Source of the DNA: Coleofasciculus sp. FACHB-T130
Lineage (GTDB): Bacteria > Cyanobacteriota > Cyanobacteriia > Cyanobacteriales > FACHB-T130
Reading direction: 5' to 3'
Length of the DNA stretch: 64,000 nt
NCBI RefSeq assembly: GCF_014695375.1
Contig: NZ_JACJOG010000009.1
Span: 44,113 to 108,112 of the forward strand
Part shown: in pieces, positions 28,538 through 36,431 of the stretch
Layout of the letters: each line of letters begins with the position of its first letter
Numbering within the stretch: position 1 is the stretch's first letter
Notes under the pieces: model-generated
Told to the model about the DNA's origin: nothing
Database searches by the model: none
The model's input: the letters and a program-made list of their open reading frames with translations, nothing else
Position numbers and translations under genes: made by a program

Positions 28538-29950
28538 CTATCGCCGAACAATTTGGTGCAATTGTTCCACTTCATCTAAGATTTTATCCATTCCGGCTTC
28601 GGCAATGCCTTTGACGTAGTTAATTTTGATTTCTTCTAACATATCTACAAGTAAAGATTCGATTTCCTTAAAGTTGTCTTTTTTCTGTAATTCCACCTCT
28701 AATGCCTTTCCAAAGCTATCAATTAACCGAGTTGTTAATTCTGTCCCGACTGGATCTTCAACTGCTTTCAGGGCGTTGCTGTAAGCAGTTTGAGATAAAT
28801 TTTTAGCGAGATTTTCACTAATCTGGCTAGGTAAACGGCTCAAACCCGGAACATTTTGGAATTGCTGAAAAACCGGAAATTGCTTGAGACTACTTTCTAG
28901 ACTGTGATGTACTAAAGCTTCTAAATCAGGCTGAATTTTGGGGAGAACATTATGGACACTGAGGTTAATCAGGCGGGTTGCGATCGCTTGCACCTCATTA
29001 GTGTTATTGATATTAATATAGGGGCGGCTATTCCCCGGATGAAACAGCCTGCGTGCGAGATCGCCGCGTTGAATCGCTCCTTGCATTTGGTTAATTACCT
29101 GTATCCCCATAATTTCAGTCAATTCTTCAGCGAAGTTAGCTACAAAATCATGGTTAATTTGCTGCCGTACAGGCTCAAAATTTAGTAATTCAGATTGATA
29201 GAGGCGAACCATTACCGGAATGACTCGCAGCCACCGCCACAAGGGTAGCAGCAAAAACAGGTCATACCATCGCCGCAGCATTCCCTGTAGCCAGCTAAAG
29301 TTAGGATATTGGCGTCTGATATAGAAAGTGCGAACCAAAAATTCTAGAGCGAATAAAATTGTAAACGGTAAGTCAAGCAACCAAAATTCATCAAAAAATT
29401 TCCCATTGATTCCCAAACTGCGATAGTAGTTAGTCTGAATCAGGGGGCGAGTTTCTGTATTAAAGAAGTTGAGTTCTTGCTGCCAACCGGCTTGGGAAAG
29501 ATAAGCTTGACTCCAAAATTCATTAAAGGCTTGATGTGCAGATTCCTTACCCACGCGATCGCGCACTTGATTCTTAATTTTTTCTAAAGCACCGCTTTTC
29601 TTCGCCAGCGCAAATGGATTATCCTCAATCATTTCATTACTGCGGCTACGCAAGTCCTGTAGCAAGCTTTCTACCTCTGCTGACTCTAGCCCAGTCTGCA
29701 TCACTTGCTGTTCCAGTTCGTTCACCCGATTGAGATAAGCCTGTGTTTCTCGATGCGGTTCAATTCCTTTAATTGGATCGTACACCTGAATCAGACTGGG
29801 GATTTCCCGAAGGTAGAAATCACGCCAGGGTATATAACTGAGGTCAAACAACACTAAAACAAAGTTGATCGTGGCAATGATTGCCATCAATCTTTCAAAC
29901 CAGCGGTGGCGGCGGACTGGAGGCTTTCTCATCGCGAATGTTAATTGCAT
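28538..29950 (-). CDS. membrane hypothetical protein with helical cytoplasmic tail
   Basis: The 470-residue protein has a basic N-terminus (MRKPPVRRHRWFERLMAI), a first membrane segment (about 22-40), a soluble helical loop to about 190 with LNRVNELEQQVMQTG and other coiled-coil-like stretches, a second hydrophobic segment (DLPFTILFALEFLVRTFYIR, about 208-227), and an amphipathic, arginine-bearing helix (RRWYDLFLLLPLWRWLRVIP). The C-terminal half (300-470) is long, helical and possibly coiled coil (KALEVELQKKDNFKEIESLL). The middle recalls the S3-S4 part of ion-transport domains, but there is no pore sequence. Function unknown. It is preceded by a 471-base gap that should hold its promoter. 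Confidence 0.65.
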   Translation of the reverse strand: MQLTFAMRKPPVRRHRWFERLMAIIATINFVLVLFDLSYIPWRDFYLREIPSLIQVYDPIKGIEPHRETQAYLNRVNELEQQVMQTGLESAEVESLLQDLRSRSNEMIEDNPFALAKKSGALEKIKNQVRDRVGKESAHQAFNEFWSQAYLSQAGWQQELNFFNTETRPLIQTNYYRSLGINGKFFDEFWLLDLPFTILFALEFLVRTFYIRRQYPNFSWLQGMLRRWYDLFLLLPLWRWLRVIPVMVRLYQSELLNFEPVRQQINHDFVANFAEELTEIMGIQVINQMQGAIQRGDLARRLFHPGNSRPYININNTNEVQAIATRLINLSVHNVLPKIQPDLEALVHHSLESSLKQFPVFQQFQNVPGLSRLPSQISENLAKNLSQTAYSNALKAVEDPVGTELTTRLIDSFGKALEVELQKKDNFKEIESLLVDMLEEIKINYVKGIAEAGMDKILDEVEQLHQIVRR

Positions 29951-30421
29951 AAATCTGTACAGTGAGTCTATTCCTTAAAAAAGTATGGAATTCTCTCGAA
30001 AAACTCGCAATCTATACTAAGAAAGTTGACGAATTGGTAATACTTTGGCTGCCATCAGGCAAGATGAATCCGGTTCATCGGGCTTTATTATACTTAGAAT
30101 TCCTCATAAATCCGAGATGATTGGGGGGTTAGGGGAAACCTCCAGCATCGTGTTAAAAAAGAGTATGGTTATGATTCAGCGATAGTGTACGGAAGGGCTG
30201 TTCGCATGAAACGGTATGCCACAATGATTCTGTTTTTGGTTATTCCAGTTTTCGACACAGCCAAATTCAGCGTCTGAGACGAGGCGGAAGTGACACTCAT
30301 CACAAACCTGGACAAACGTTGTCACATTTGGGCAACCCTTTCATCACAAATCTCCATTAATCAATCGCTAATATTGAAGACATCCGCGATTTTTCAGCCA
30401 GTTATAAGTGAGGGGAAGGCT
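29951..30421. other. divergent promoter region, no gene seen
   Basis: This gap separates the minus-strand membrane protein gene from the plus-strand small ORF and slipin, so it must hold promoters for both directions. A longer plus-strand frame from 30290 adds an N-terminus with no sign of being coding. No hairpin with a T-run is obvious. Confidence 0.4.
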
Positions 30422-30532
30422 ATGAAAATTATCTTAACAATTCGGTGGTTAGTTCAAATAATTGTTTTGCAATTTATTACTTTGTGCGTGGCATCCATAC
30501 TGCTGCTTTGGTTTGCCAGATCCGGCTGGTAA
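30422..30532 (+). CDS. 36-residue membrane microprotein upstream of slipin
   Basis: The ATG at 30422 follows GTGAGGGGAAGGCT, a strong purine-rich ribosome binding site, and gives 36 residues (MKIILTIRWLVQIIVLQFIT start). The sequence is a single membrane helix with a short tail ending RSGW. The stop at 30530-30532 is 68 bases before the slipin ATG at 30601. It may form a membrane complex with the slipin or act as a leader peptide (inference). The longer frame beginning at 30290 is poorly supported. Confidence 0.45.
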   Translation: MKIILTIRWLVQIIVLQFITLCVASILLLWFARSGW

Positions 30533-30600
30533 TCAGTATCCTGCTATAACTCTGTCAGCGAGTCTAGAATGGGCTTAGTAACGATTTCCTTTTGCCAAAT

Positions 30601-31434
30601 ATGGGCACCACTCTAGGCACACTTTTAGTTTTCTTTTTCGTTCTAGCAGCTTCTGGACTTAAACTAGATCGAGAATACGAACGCGGCGTCATCTTTCGAC
30701 TGGGTCGAACAAAGGGCGTTATGGGGCCGGGGATGTATTGGATTATTCCCTGGATCGATCAAAAAATGCAGATCGATGTCCGTACCAAAACGGTGAATAT
30801 TGAACCCCAAGAAACTGTTACGGCGGACAGCGTGACGATTAAAGTGAATGCTGTTCTTTATTACCGAATTCTTGACCCGTCAAAGGCGATCAATCGGGTT
30901 GAAGATTACAATATGGCGGTTTACCAAATCGCTTTGACGACTTTACGGAATGTGGTAGGTCAAAATATCCTGGATGATGTCTTACAAAGCCGCGATAAGA
31001 TTAACACCAAAGTCCAAGAAATAGTCGATGAAATCACAGAACCTTGGGGGATTGTGATTGAACGGGTGGAAATGAAAGACGTGGAAATTCCCCTAGCGAT
31101 GCAACGGGCAATGGCAAAAGAAGCGGAAGCTATTCGAGAAAAACGAGCCAGGCTCATTAAAGCGGCGGCGGAACAGGAAGCTTCAATTAAGCTAGCAGAA
31201 GCTTCGCAAATGATTATGAAGAACCCCGCTGTATTGGAGCTGCGACGTCTACAAATGCTGACAGAAATTGGGGCAGAAAATAATACGACGACAGTGATTA
31301 TGATGCCGTCCGATATCATTCAAGCAGCAAAGAATTTGACCACTGGAATCTCGAATGGCAATCAAGCCGAGGTACGTCCTTTTCAACCAGAGGTCATTTT
31401 TACCGAGAAGCCAGTTCCGGATGACGCCCTCTAA
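30601..31434 (+). CDS. slipin (SPFH/Band 7 membrane scaffold protein)
   Basis: With the ATG at 30601 the protein has 277 residues (a TTG at 30592 would add three). The N-terminus is a single membrane segment (GTTLGTLLVFFFVLAASG), then an SPFH domain starting REYERGVIFRLGRTKGVMGPG, with IPWIDQKMQIDVRTKTVNIEPQE, and a helical tail (RAMAKEAEAIREKRARLIKAAAEQEAS) for oligomerisation. Slipins organise membrane microdomains and may regulate proteases of the NfeD type; no NfeD gene is next to it here. The end overlaps the 3' end of the ubiH-like gene by 35 bases on opposite strands. Confidence 0.88.
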   Translation: MGTTLGTLLVFFFVLAASGLKLDREYERGVIFRLGRTKGVMGPGMYWIIPWIDQKMQIDVRTKTVNIEPQETVTADSVTIKVNAVLYYRILDPSKAINRVEDYNMAVYQIALTTLRNVVGQNILDDVLQSRDKINTKVQEIVDEITEPWGIVIERVEMKDVEIPLAMQRAMAKEAEAIREKRARLIKAAAEQEASIKLAEASQMIMKNPAVLELRRLQMLTEIGAENNTTTVIMMPSDIIQAAKNLTTGISNGNQAEVRPFQPEVIFTEKPVPDDAL

Positions 31435-32746
31435 GCCCTGTCATTAGCTGCAAAGCAAAGGTCTTAACGGGACGAATTCGCCGCAGCATCCATAAACCCA
31501 AGCGGCGAATTGCCACGACTGGCAACCAATTATTAGAAAACATCCGATCGAGGAAATCGGTAAAACCTAAAATGGTCAGGTTTTCTTGTTTACGCCAGTG
31601 TTCGTAACGTTTAAGTACCTGTATATCCCCGATATCTTCCCCTAAATTATGGGCAGATTTTAAAACTTGAGCGATCGCTGCTGCATCCCGAATCCCCAAA
31701 TTCATGCCTTGTCCCGCTACCGGATGGCAACAATGGGCAGCATCGCCAATCAGGGCGAGTCGGGGAAGCGTGTAGCGATCGCTTTGCATCAATTGCACCG
31801 GGAAAACATAGCGATCGCCTTCTAGTTCTAGACGCCCCAACAGTCCAGCAGTGCGTCGTTCCAGTTCCGCCAAAAACTCTTTTTCGTCAATTTCCTTCAA
31901 AGCTTTCGCTTCTGTATGCGGGGCAGTCCAAACAACCTGACAGCGGTTCCCCGGTAGCGGTAGAACCCCCATCGGGCCACTCGGCCAAAAGCGTTCGTAG
32001 GCGATATTCTGGTGGGGTTTTTCCGGTTTAATCGTTGCCACCACACAGGATTGCCAGTAATGCCATCCTTGAGTGCGGATACCAGCGGCTTCGCGGATGG
32101 GCGATCGCGCCCCATCCGCCGCTACCAGCAAGCGCGTTCTGATTTTGGATGTTTGCTTCCCCTGATCGCCCCCGCTGTTTGAGGGGGGATTGGGGGGGAT
32201 CTCCGAGGCTTGAGAAGATTGAATTTTAGAGTGGGGGATCTCCCCTCTGACAGCAATTTCGATCTCTACCGCGTCAGCTTGATAGTCTGCACTTACCACT
32301 TCCGCCGGACACAACCAAGACACATTCGGGCAATCTCTCAAGCTATCCTGCAAAGCCGTCAGCAGCACCCGATGTTCCGCCCCATACCCTAGCCTTTCTG
32401 TCCCTAAATCTTGGGGAGAAAATTGTACGATGCCAGGATAATCGGCGTCAGATAAGCGAATTTGTTGAAATGCATTGATTTGAGGCAGTATTTTATCCCA
32501 AACCCCCATACCCTCGAAAATGCGCCCCGACATGAGGGAGATGGCATAAGCGCGTCCGATGGCAACAGCAGCAGACTGGGGCGATCGCTCAATTAACGCT
32601 ACCCGCAGCCCAGAATCTTTTAAGGCACAAGCGAGAGTTGCCCCAATAATTCCACCGCCCACAATTGCTAAGTCGTAGTCAAAGCCTTGCTGGGCTGCCG
32701 ATGTCTGCGGCGACGAAATTGTTTGAACGGTCTGTTCCAGCGCCAT
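31400..32746 (-). CDS. UbiH/VisC-like FAD-dependent monooxygenase
   Basis: Starting at the ATG at 32746 the protein has 448 residues. It has the N-terminal FAD-binding DLAIVGGGIIGATLACALKD, the DG motif in LLVAADGARSPIREAAG and the GD motif in ALIGDAAHCCHPVAGQGMNL, the three signatures of flavin aromatic hydroxylases. Family members act on quinone rings, and in cyanobacteria on plastoquinone or related substrates; the substrate here is unproven. About residues 170-197 (IPHSKIQSSQASEIPPNPPS and on) look like an insertion absent from family logic and match an intergenic repeat on the DNA (see findings). Its 3' end overlaps the slipin gene. Confidence 0.85.
   Translation of the reverse strand: MALEQTVQTISSPQTSAAQQGFDYDLAIVGGGIIGATLACALKDSGLRVALIERSPQSAAVAIGRAYAISLMSGRIFEGMGVWDKILPQINAFQQIRLSDADYPGIVQFSPQDLGTERLGYGAEHRVLLTALQDSLRDCPNVSWLCPAEVVSADYQADAVEIEIAVRGEIPHSKIQSSQASEIPPNPPSNSGGDQGKQTSKIRTRLLVAADGARSPIREAAGIRTQGWHYWQSCVVATIKPEKPHQNIAYERFWPSGPMGVLPLPGNRCQVVWTAPHTEAKALKEIDEKEFLAELERRTAGLLGRLELEGDRYVFPVQLMQSDRYTLPRLALIGDAAHCCHPVAGQGMNLGIRDAAAIAQVLKSAHNLGEDIGDIQVLKRYEHWRKQENLTILGFTDFLDRMFSNNWLPVVAIRRLGLWMLRRIRPVKTFALQLMTGLRGRHPELASR
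32158..32248. repeat. CCCCC-rich repeat inserted in frame within the ubiH-like gene
   Basis: On the plus strand this run has GGGGGGATTGGGGGGGATCTCC and GTGGGGGATCTCCCC type words, like the free repeat at 34690-34775 and the one inside the ABC ATPase gene near 54597. It encodes a proline/serine-rich insert (PPNPPSNSGGD) without breaking the frame. Confidence 0.6.
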
Positions 32747-32794
32747 TGTTAACAAAATTAGTCAAAACAATAAGAATATTTACTATTGTGACGC

Positions 32795-32892
32795 GAACAG
32801 ATGGAGCAATCAAGTTGAGAAGCGCGATGTCTAGTAAACAACCGAATCCCCAGGCTCTTTCCTTGCCCTTGGTGGCTGGGGATTCGGTTTTT
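32795..32892 (+). ncRNA. candidate small RNA, divergent to ubiH-like gene
   Basis: A strong Rho-independent terminator at 32842-32892 stands on the plus strand with no plus-strand gene upstream for 1.4 kb. A promoter-like pair, TTAGTC and TACTAT with 17-base spacing (about 32760-32788), would start a transcript of roughly 100 bases near 32795. It runs divergently from the ubiH-like gene. I do not recognise it as 6S, Yfr1 or another named RNA. The end is well supported; the start is a guess. Confidence 0.4.
32842..32892 (+). terminator. 12-bp stem terminator with no upstream gene
   Basis: CCGAATCCCCAG (32842-32853) pairs perfectly with CTGGGGATTCGG (32876-32887), followed by TTTTT to 32892. 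The loop has 22 bases. On the minus strand no T-run follows the stem, so it works only for plus transcripts. Confidence 0.8.
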
Positions 32893-32969
32893 GGACGCCA
32901 ACAAGTATTGGGTTAGGGAGAGGACAACACACCGATGCTCTGGATGCAGTTTGGTAGAATAAAAAATTA

Positions 32970-32998
32970 CCCCACTAATTGCAAAACAATTAGTGGGG
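32970..32998 (-). terminator. terminator downstream of the carotenoid protein gene
   Basis: CCCCACTAATTG (32970-32981) pairs perfectly with 32987-32998 around a 5-base loop. On the minus strand the stem is followed within three bases by TTTTTT. It lies 28 bases past the end of the small reading frame behind the helical carotenoid protein gene, so both would share one transcript. Confidence 0.85.
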
Positions 32999-33026
32999 GA
33001 TGCATAATGAGGAAGCTTGCTAAAGG

Positions 33027-33116
33027 TTAGGCATCTGAAGAAGCTTCCTCTTTCTTATTAGCGGTCTCTAGAAGAGGTGTTTTGAAAATCGGTGCAATGT
33101 TTAAGACTGATTTCAT
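33027..33116 (-). CDS. 29-codon frame in phase with, and just behind, the HCP gene
   Basis: This frame encodes MKSVLNIAPIFKTPLLETAN and nine more residues, ending before the terminator at 32970-32998. It is in the same phase as the carotenoid protein gene: the HCP stop TAG (33141-33143) is followed by eight further sense codons and then this ATG, 37 sense codons in all before TAA. A ribosome binding site is weak (GAGAG directly before the ATG), so it may be a tail of HCP lost by an amber mutation, a read-through extension, or a tiny separate gene. A hairpin GAGGAAGCTT/AAGCTTCCTC spans its end (33009-33050). Confidence 0.35.
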   Translation of the reverse strand: MKSVLNIAPIFKTPLLETANKKEEASSDA

Positions 33117-33140
33117 ACTCTCAAAGGGCACAACTTCAGA

Positions 33141-33596
33141 CTACTTAGCACCCATTTCGATTACAGCACTGCGGGTGAAATTAATCCGCTCTTCAAAGTC
33201 CAGTTGCTTGATTTGAGCAACAAAATCGTTGGTTTCTTCGGGCAGTTGATAGTCAGAAGGCACCGTAATGATTTCACCTTTGTCCATGCCTTGTGCTAAC
33301 CGGAGCCACACATCCAGCTTAGAGCTAGAACTTACAGCTTTATAGGCACGGCTAATATCAGTATCGGCTCGTGAAGCGATGTCGCGTTGCGCCTGTAGCT
33401 GTTCTTCCTTGGGCATTGCCAGGATTGCATGGTATAAGGCGGCAGCTTCTTCTTGGGCAGAAGTGGCATTTGCTGGTGTCAGTTGGTCTTTGATGTCAAG
33501 GTAGCCGAACCACAGGATGGCAAGCTGAGTATCTACATCAAAGCCCTGAAACTTTTGTAAGGCTTGTTTGCTGGTGTCGTTGGTAGTAAATGTCAT
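33141..33596 (-). CDS. helical carotenoid protein (OCP N-terminal domain homologue)
   Basis: The 151-residue protein corresponds to the all-helical N-terminal domain of the orange carotenoid protein with no C-terminal domain. Conserved pieces include DVDTQLAILWFGYLDIKDQL, the segment around AAALYHAILAM, DIASRADTDISRAYKA, KLDVWLRLAQGMDKGEI and INFTRSAVIEMGAK, which align in order with OCP. Family members bind a keto-carotenoid and quench singlet oxygen or phycobilisome excitation. GGAG lies eight bases before the ATG. No C-terminal-domain homologue gene is adjacent. The mRNA leader has a GCTCAG-GGAA-CTGAGC hairpin (33630-33645). The amber stop is followed by an open in-frame tail (see findings). 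Confidence 0.9.
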   Translation of the reverse strand: MTFTTNDTSKQALQKFQGFDVDTQLAILWFGYLDIKDQLTPANATSAQEEAAALYHAILAMPKEEQLQAQRDIASRADTDISRAYKAVSSSSKLDVWLRLAQGMDKGEIITVPSDYQLPEETNDFVAQIKQLDFEERINFTRSAVIEMGAK

Positions 33597-33799
33597 TTAT
33601 GAATCTCCGATTGTTTTGCTTTAATGACAGCTCAGGGAACTGAGCCGCTGAAACAAGTTCGTTTTGCCTCAATATTAAGATTTAATAAGCTGGCGACCGG
33701 AGATTAACCTCGCTTAAGACAGAGATAGCGATCGCGCCTGAAGACGGATGTAGAGACACGCGATCGCTCTTAAGGCAGGGAAAACAGAATTCCCATCAA

Positions 33800-34573
33800 T
33801 TAGCCATTCACTAAACTCAGAGACATCAGCTCATCCGCCATCTCGAAGTTAGCGGTAACGTTTTGCACATCATCGAGTCCTTCTAGGGTGTCAATCAATT
33901 TGAGGAGCGATCGCGCCTGCTGTGAATCGCCAACTTCCACCGTATTGTTAGGAATCCAGCGCAGTTCCACCTCGGTGACTTTAAAGCCTTTCTCCTTTAA
34001 GGTTCGCTCTAGGTTCTCCAAATTTGCCACAGAGGTAAACACGTCGGCTCCCTCCGTATCCTCCTCCTGTGTCAGTTCGTAGGACTCAGCACCCCCTTCC
34101 AGGGACGTCTCCAATAGCTCCTCTTCGTCAACCACTCCTTGCAGGATACAGACACCTTTCTGCTCAAACATCCACGAGACGCAGCCGGTTTCACCGAGAT
34201 TACCGCCATTTTTGCTAAAAGCCGCTCTCAAATCAGCGGCAGTACGATTGCGATTATCGGTGAGCGCTTCCACCAAAATTGCCACGCCGCCGGAACCATA
34301 ACCTTCGTAGCGAATTTCTTCTAGCTGAGCGCCATCCGCTCCCCAAGTCCCCGCACCTTTTGCGATCGCTCGTTCAATATTCTCATTCGGAATCCCAGCC
34401 GCCTTCGCCTTATCAATCGCCGTGCGGAGTTGAAAATTACCTGCTGGGTCTGGTATACCACTGCGAGCTGCCACAATAATCGCGCGAGCTAGCTGAGTGA
34501 AGGTTTTGCCCTTCACTGCATCCACTCTCGCCTTCTGACGCTTAATATTTGCCCACTTACTATGTCCAGCCAT
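33800..34573 (-). CDS. YebC/PmpR (TACO1) family protein
   Basis: The 257-residue protein starts MAGHSKWANIKRQKARVDAV, the unmistakable YebC signature. It has LRTAIDKAKAAGIPNENIERAIAKGAG and RYEGYGSGGVAILVEALTDNRNRTAADLR, and NFEMADELMSLS near the C-terminus. Members of this family are described as DNA-binding regulators (PmpR) or as translation factors that help ribosomes through proline stretches (TACO1-like). It is expected to be cytoplasmic. The next gene upstream, at 34961, is divergent, across a 387-base gap with a dispersed repeat. Confidence 0.95.
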   Translation of the reverse strand: MAGHSKWANIKRQKARVDAVKGKTFTQLARAIIVAARSGIPDPAGNFQLRTAIDKAKAAGIPNENIERAIAKGAGTWGADGAQLEEIRYEGYGSGGVAILVEALTDNRNRTAADLRAAFSKNGGNLGETGCVSWMFEQKGVCILQGVVDEEELLETSLEGGAESYELTQEEDTEGADVFTSVANLENLERTLKEKGFKVTEVELRWIPNNTVEVGDSQQARSLLKLIDTLEGLDDVQNVTANFEMADELMSLSLVNG

Positions 34574-34960
34574 AGACTGAAATTATTTATACGATCGTCC
34601 AAACATAGGATAAACAAAAATCAACCGTACTTCATACCAAGCCTATCCGCTTAGGAGGATGCCTGAAAAGTCATAATCGAGACGCTTAAACGGTAGAGAT
34701 CCCCCTAAATCTCCCGATAAATTGGGGGTCTTTGAGAAACTTATCCCTTCTTTTTAAGGGGGACTGGGAGGATAAAATCAACTTTTGACACTTCTCAGAC
34801 ATCCTCTTAATCTTGTTTCTATACCCTGCGTAGCCAATAGCTAAAGCTTTACTTTAAATCAATCAAGCAGATGTTTTAGTTTAAGCAAGAAAATTATAAG
34901 TGTAAAAAATATTTGCAAAAACCAATTGTTTTTAAGCAAAAAGATGGCTTTTAGTCGCTG
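34574..34960. other. intergenic with a CCCCCTTAAAAAGGGGG-type repeat
   Basis: Between the divergent YebC and ABC lipoprotein genes. Positions about 34690-34775 hold GATCCCCCTAAATC and CTTTTTAAGGGGGAC, the dispersed cyanobacterial repeat style also found inside genes at about 32158 and 54597. The part nearest 34961 is AT-rich and probably holds the promoter of the lipoprotein gene. Confidence 0.5.
34690..34775. repeat. dispersed CCCCCT/AGGGGG repeat
   Basis: The run has GATCCCCCTAAATCTCCCG, AATTGGGGGTCTTTGAG and TTTTTAAGGGGGACTGGGAGG in order. Words are shared with in-gene copies at about 32158-32248 and 54597-54640. Confidence 0.6.
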
Positions 34961-36343
34961 ATGATGAGTATTTTAAAGCTGTTTCGGTTCAAAATTGGGC
35001 ATTCAATTATGTCAGTTGGATTTAACGGGTCTAGTAATTTTTTCCAAAACCTGTGGAGTTTTTTGAGCCGGGGGTTGCTATTAAGCATTGTTCTGTTAGG
35101 ATTGGCAGGATGTCAGCTACAGTCGGGGCGTTCGGAAGCCGCGGATGTCATCCGACTGACGTTGTGGCAAGGGGTGAATCCGCCGCCGAATCGGGATGTG
35201 TTGCAGTCGCTGGTGGACAAGTTCAATCAGGCGCATCCGAAGATTCAGGTGGAATCCCTTTATGTGGGACAAGCGGATCAGCAGTTACCGAAGATTTTGG
35301 CAGCGGTAGTGGGAAATGCGCCGCCGGATCTGTTGTGGTTTAACGCAACGCTGACGGGTCAGTTAGTAGAATTGGATGCGATCGCGCCTATGGAAAATTG
35401 GCTGGCGCAATCCCCCGTCCGCGACGAAATTGACCCCGCGTTGTTTGAATCAATGCAGTACGCAGGCCATACTTGGTCAGTGCCGTTTGGGACGAATAAT
35501 GTCGGAGTTTTTTATCGTCCCAGTTTGTTTAAGGCAGCGGGAATCACCGAGTTGCCCAAAACTTGGGACGAATTGCGGCAAGTTGCTCGTACTTTAACCC
35601 GCGATACAAATGGCGACAAGCGCATCGACCAACACGGGATGTTTTTGCCCTTAGGAAAGGGAGAATTTGCAGTATTCCTTTGGTTGCCATTTATGTGGAG
35701 TGGCGGCGGTGAGTTGGGAAATGCTCAAGGGCAAGAAGCTTCTGCGATCGCTTTAGCCAACAATCAAGGCGCGATCGCTGCCCTTCAATTTTGGCGCAAT
35801 TTAATTGAAGACGGCTCAACCATTCTGTCTCTACCAGAACGAGGCTATGAAACCGATAACTTCCTTGCCGGAAAGGTCGCAATGCAACTGACTGGCCCTT
35901 GGACGCTGGGGCAACTGAAAGCCACTGGCGTTGATTTTGGCGTTTTCCCCATCCCAGCACAAAAAGAACAAGCTACGGCGACGGGGGGCGAGAATCTGTT
36001 TATTTTAAAAACAACCCCAGACCGAGAAAAAGCGGCATGGACGTTTGCTGAATATGTTGCGGGAGAGGAATTTCAGACCGAATGGGCACTCGGTACCGGC
36101 TACCTACCCGTAAATCTGAAGGCGCGGCAAAGTGCCAAATATCAAGCCTTTGTCGCGGAACAACCGGCAGTGAAAGTGTTTTTAGAGCAAGCAAAGTTTG
36201 GGCGATCGCGTCCTATCTTCACGGGTTATAATCGGGTTTCCGAAAATGTCGGCAGAGCGCTGGAATCTGTCTTACTCGGCAAAAGTTCGCCCCAGGAAGC
36301 ACTCAAAAACGCCCAGCAGCGGCTAGATTTGATTTTTAAGTAA
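34961..36343 (+). CDS. ABC transporter sugar-type substrate-binding lipoprotein
   Basis: The 460-residue protein has a signal sequence ending in the lipobox LAGC (C51, from the first ATG), then a family 1 extracellular solute-binding fold: IRLTLWQGVNPPPNRDVLQS, FNQAHPKIQVESLY, PPDLLWFNATLTGQL, TWSVPFGTNNVGVFYR and AMQLTGPWTLGQL. It should bind a sugar or oligosaccharide outside the plasma membrane and deliver it to a permease pair. No permease or ATPase gene lies beside it. The start is uncertain; an ATG 16 codons in (35009) would give a more usual signal length. A 12-bp inverted repeat follows its stop. Confidence 0.85.
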   Translation: MMSILKLFRFKIGHSIMSVGFNGSSNFFQNLWSFLSRGLLLSIVLLGLAGCQLQSGRSEAADVIRLTLWQGVNPPPNRDVLQSLVDKFNQAHPKIQVESLYVGQADQQLPKILAAVVGNAPPDLLWFNATLTGQLVELDAIAPMENWLAQSPVRDEIDPALFESMQYAGHTWSVPFGTNNVGVFYRPSLFKAAGITELPKTWDELRQVARTLTRDTNGDKRIDQHGMFLPLGKGEFAVFLWLPFMWSGGGELGNAQGQEASAIALANNQGAIAALQFWRNLIEDGSTILSLPERGYETDNFLAGKVAMQLTGPWTLGQLKATGVDFGVFPIPAQKEQATATGGENLFILKTTPDREKAAWTFAEYVAGEEFQTEWALGTGYLPVNLKARQSAKYQAFVAEQPAVKVFLEQAKFGRSRPIFTGYNRVSENVGRALESVLLGKSSPQEALKNAQQRLDLIFK

Positions 36344-36346
36344 TTT

Positions 36347-36414
36347 AAACGCTTTCGGTACAGCAAATTTGTCAAGACGCCAAAGTATCCCCTCTTGGCA
36401 ATCCGAAAGCGTTT
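36347..36414. repeat. 12-bp inverted repeat between convergent genes
   Basis: AAACGCTTTCGG (36347-36358) is the perfect complement of CCGAAAGCGTTT (36403-36414), with a 44-base spacer that holds a smaller GCCAA/TTGGC hairpin. It lies between the lipoprotein gene (plus) and glk (minus) and could terminate both. Confidence 0.65.
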
Positions 36415-36431
36415 CCCATTATTGACACTGG

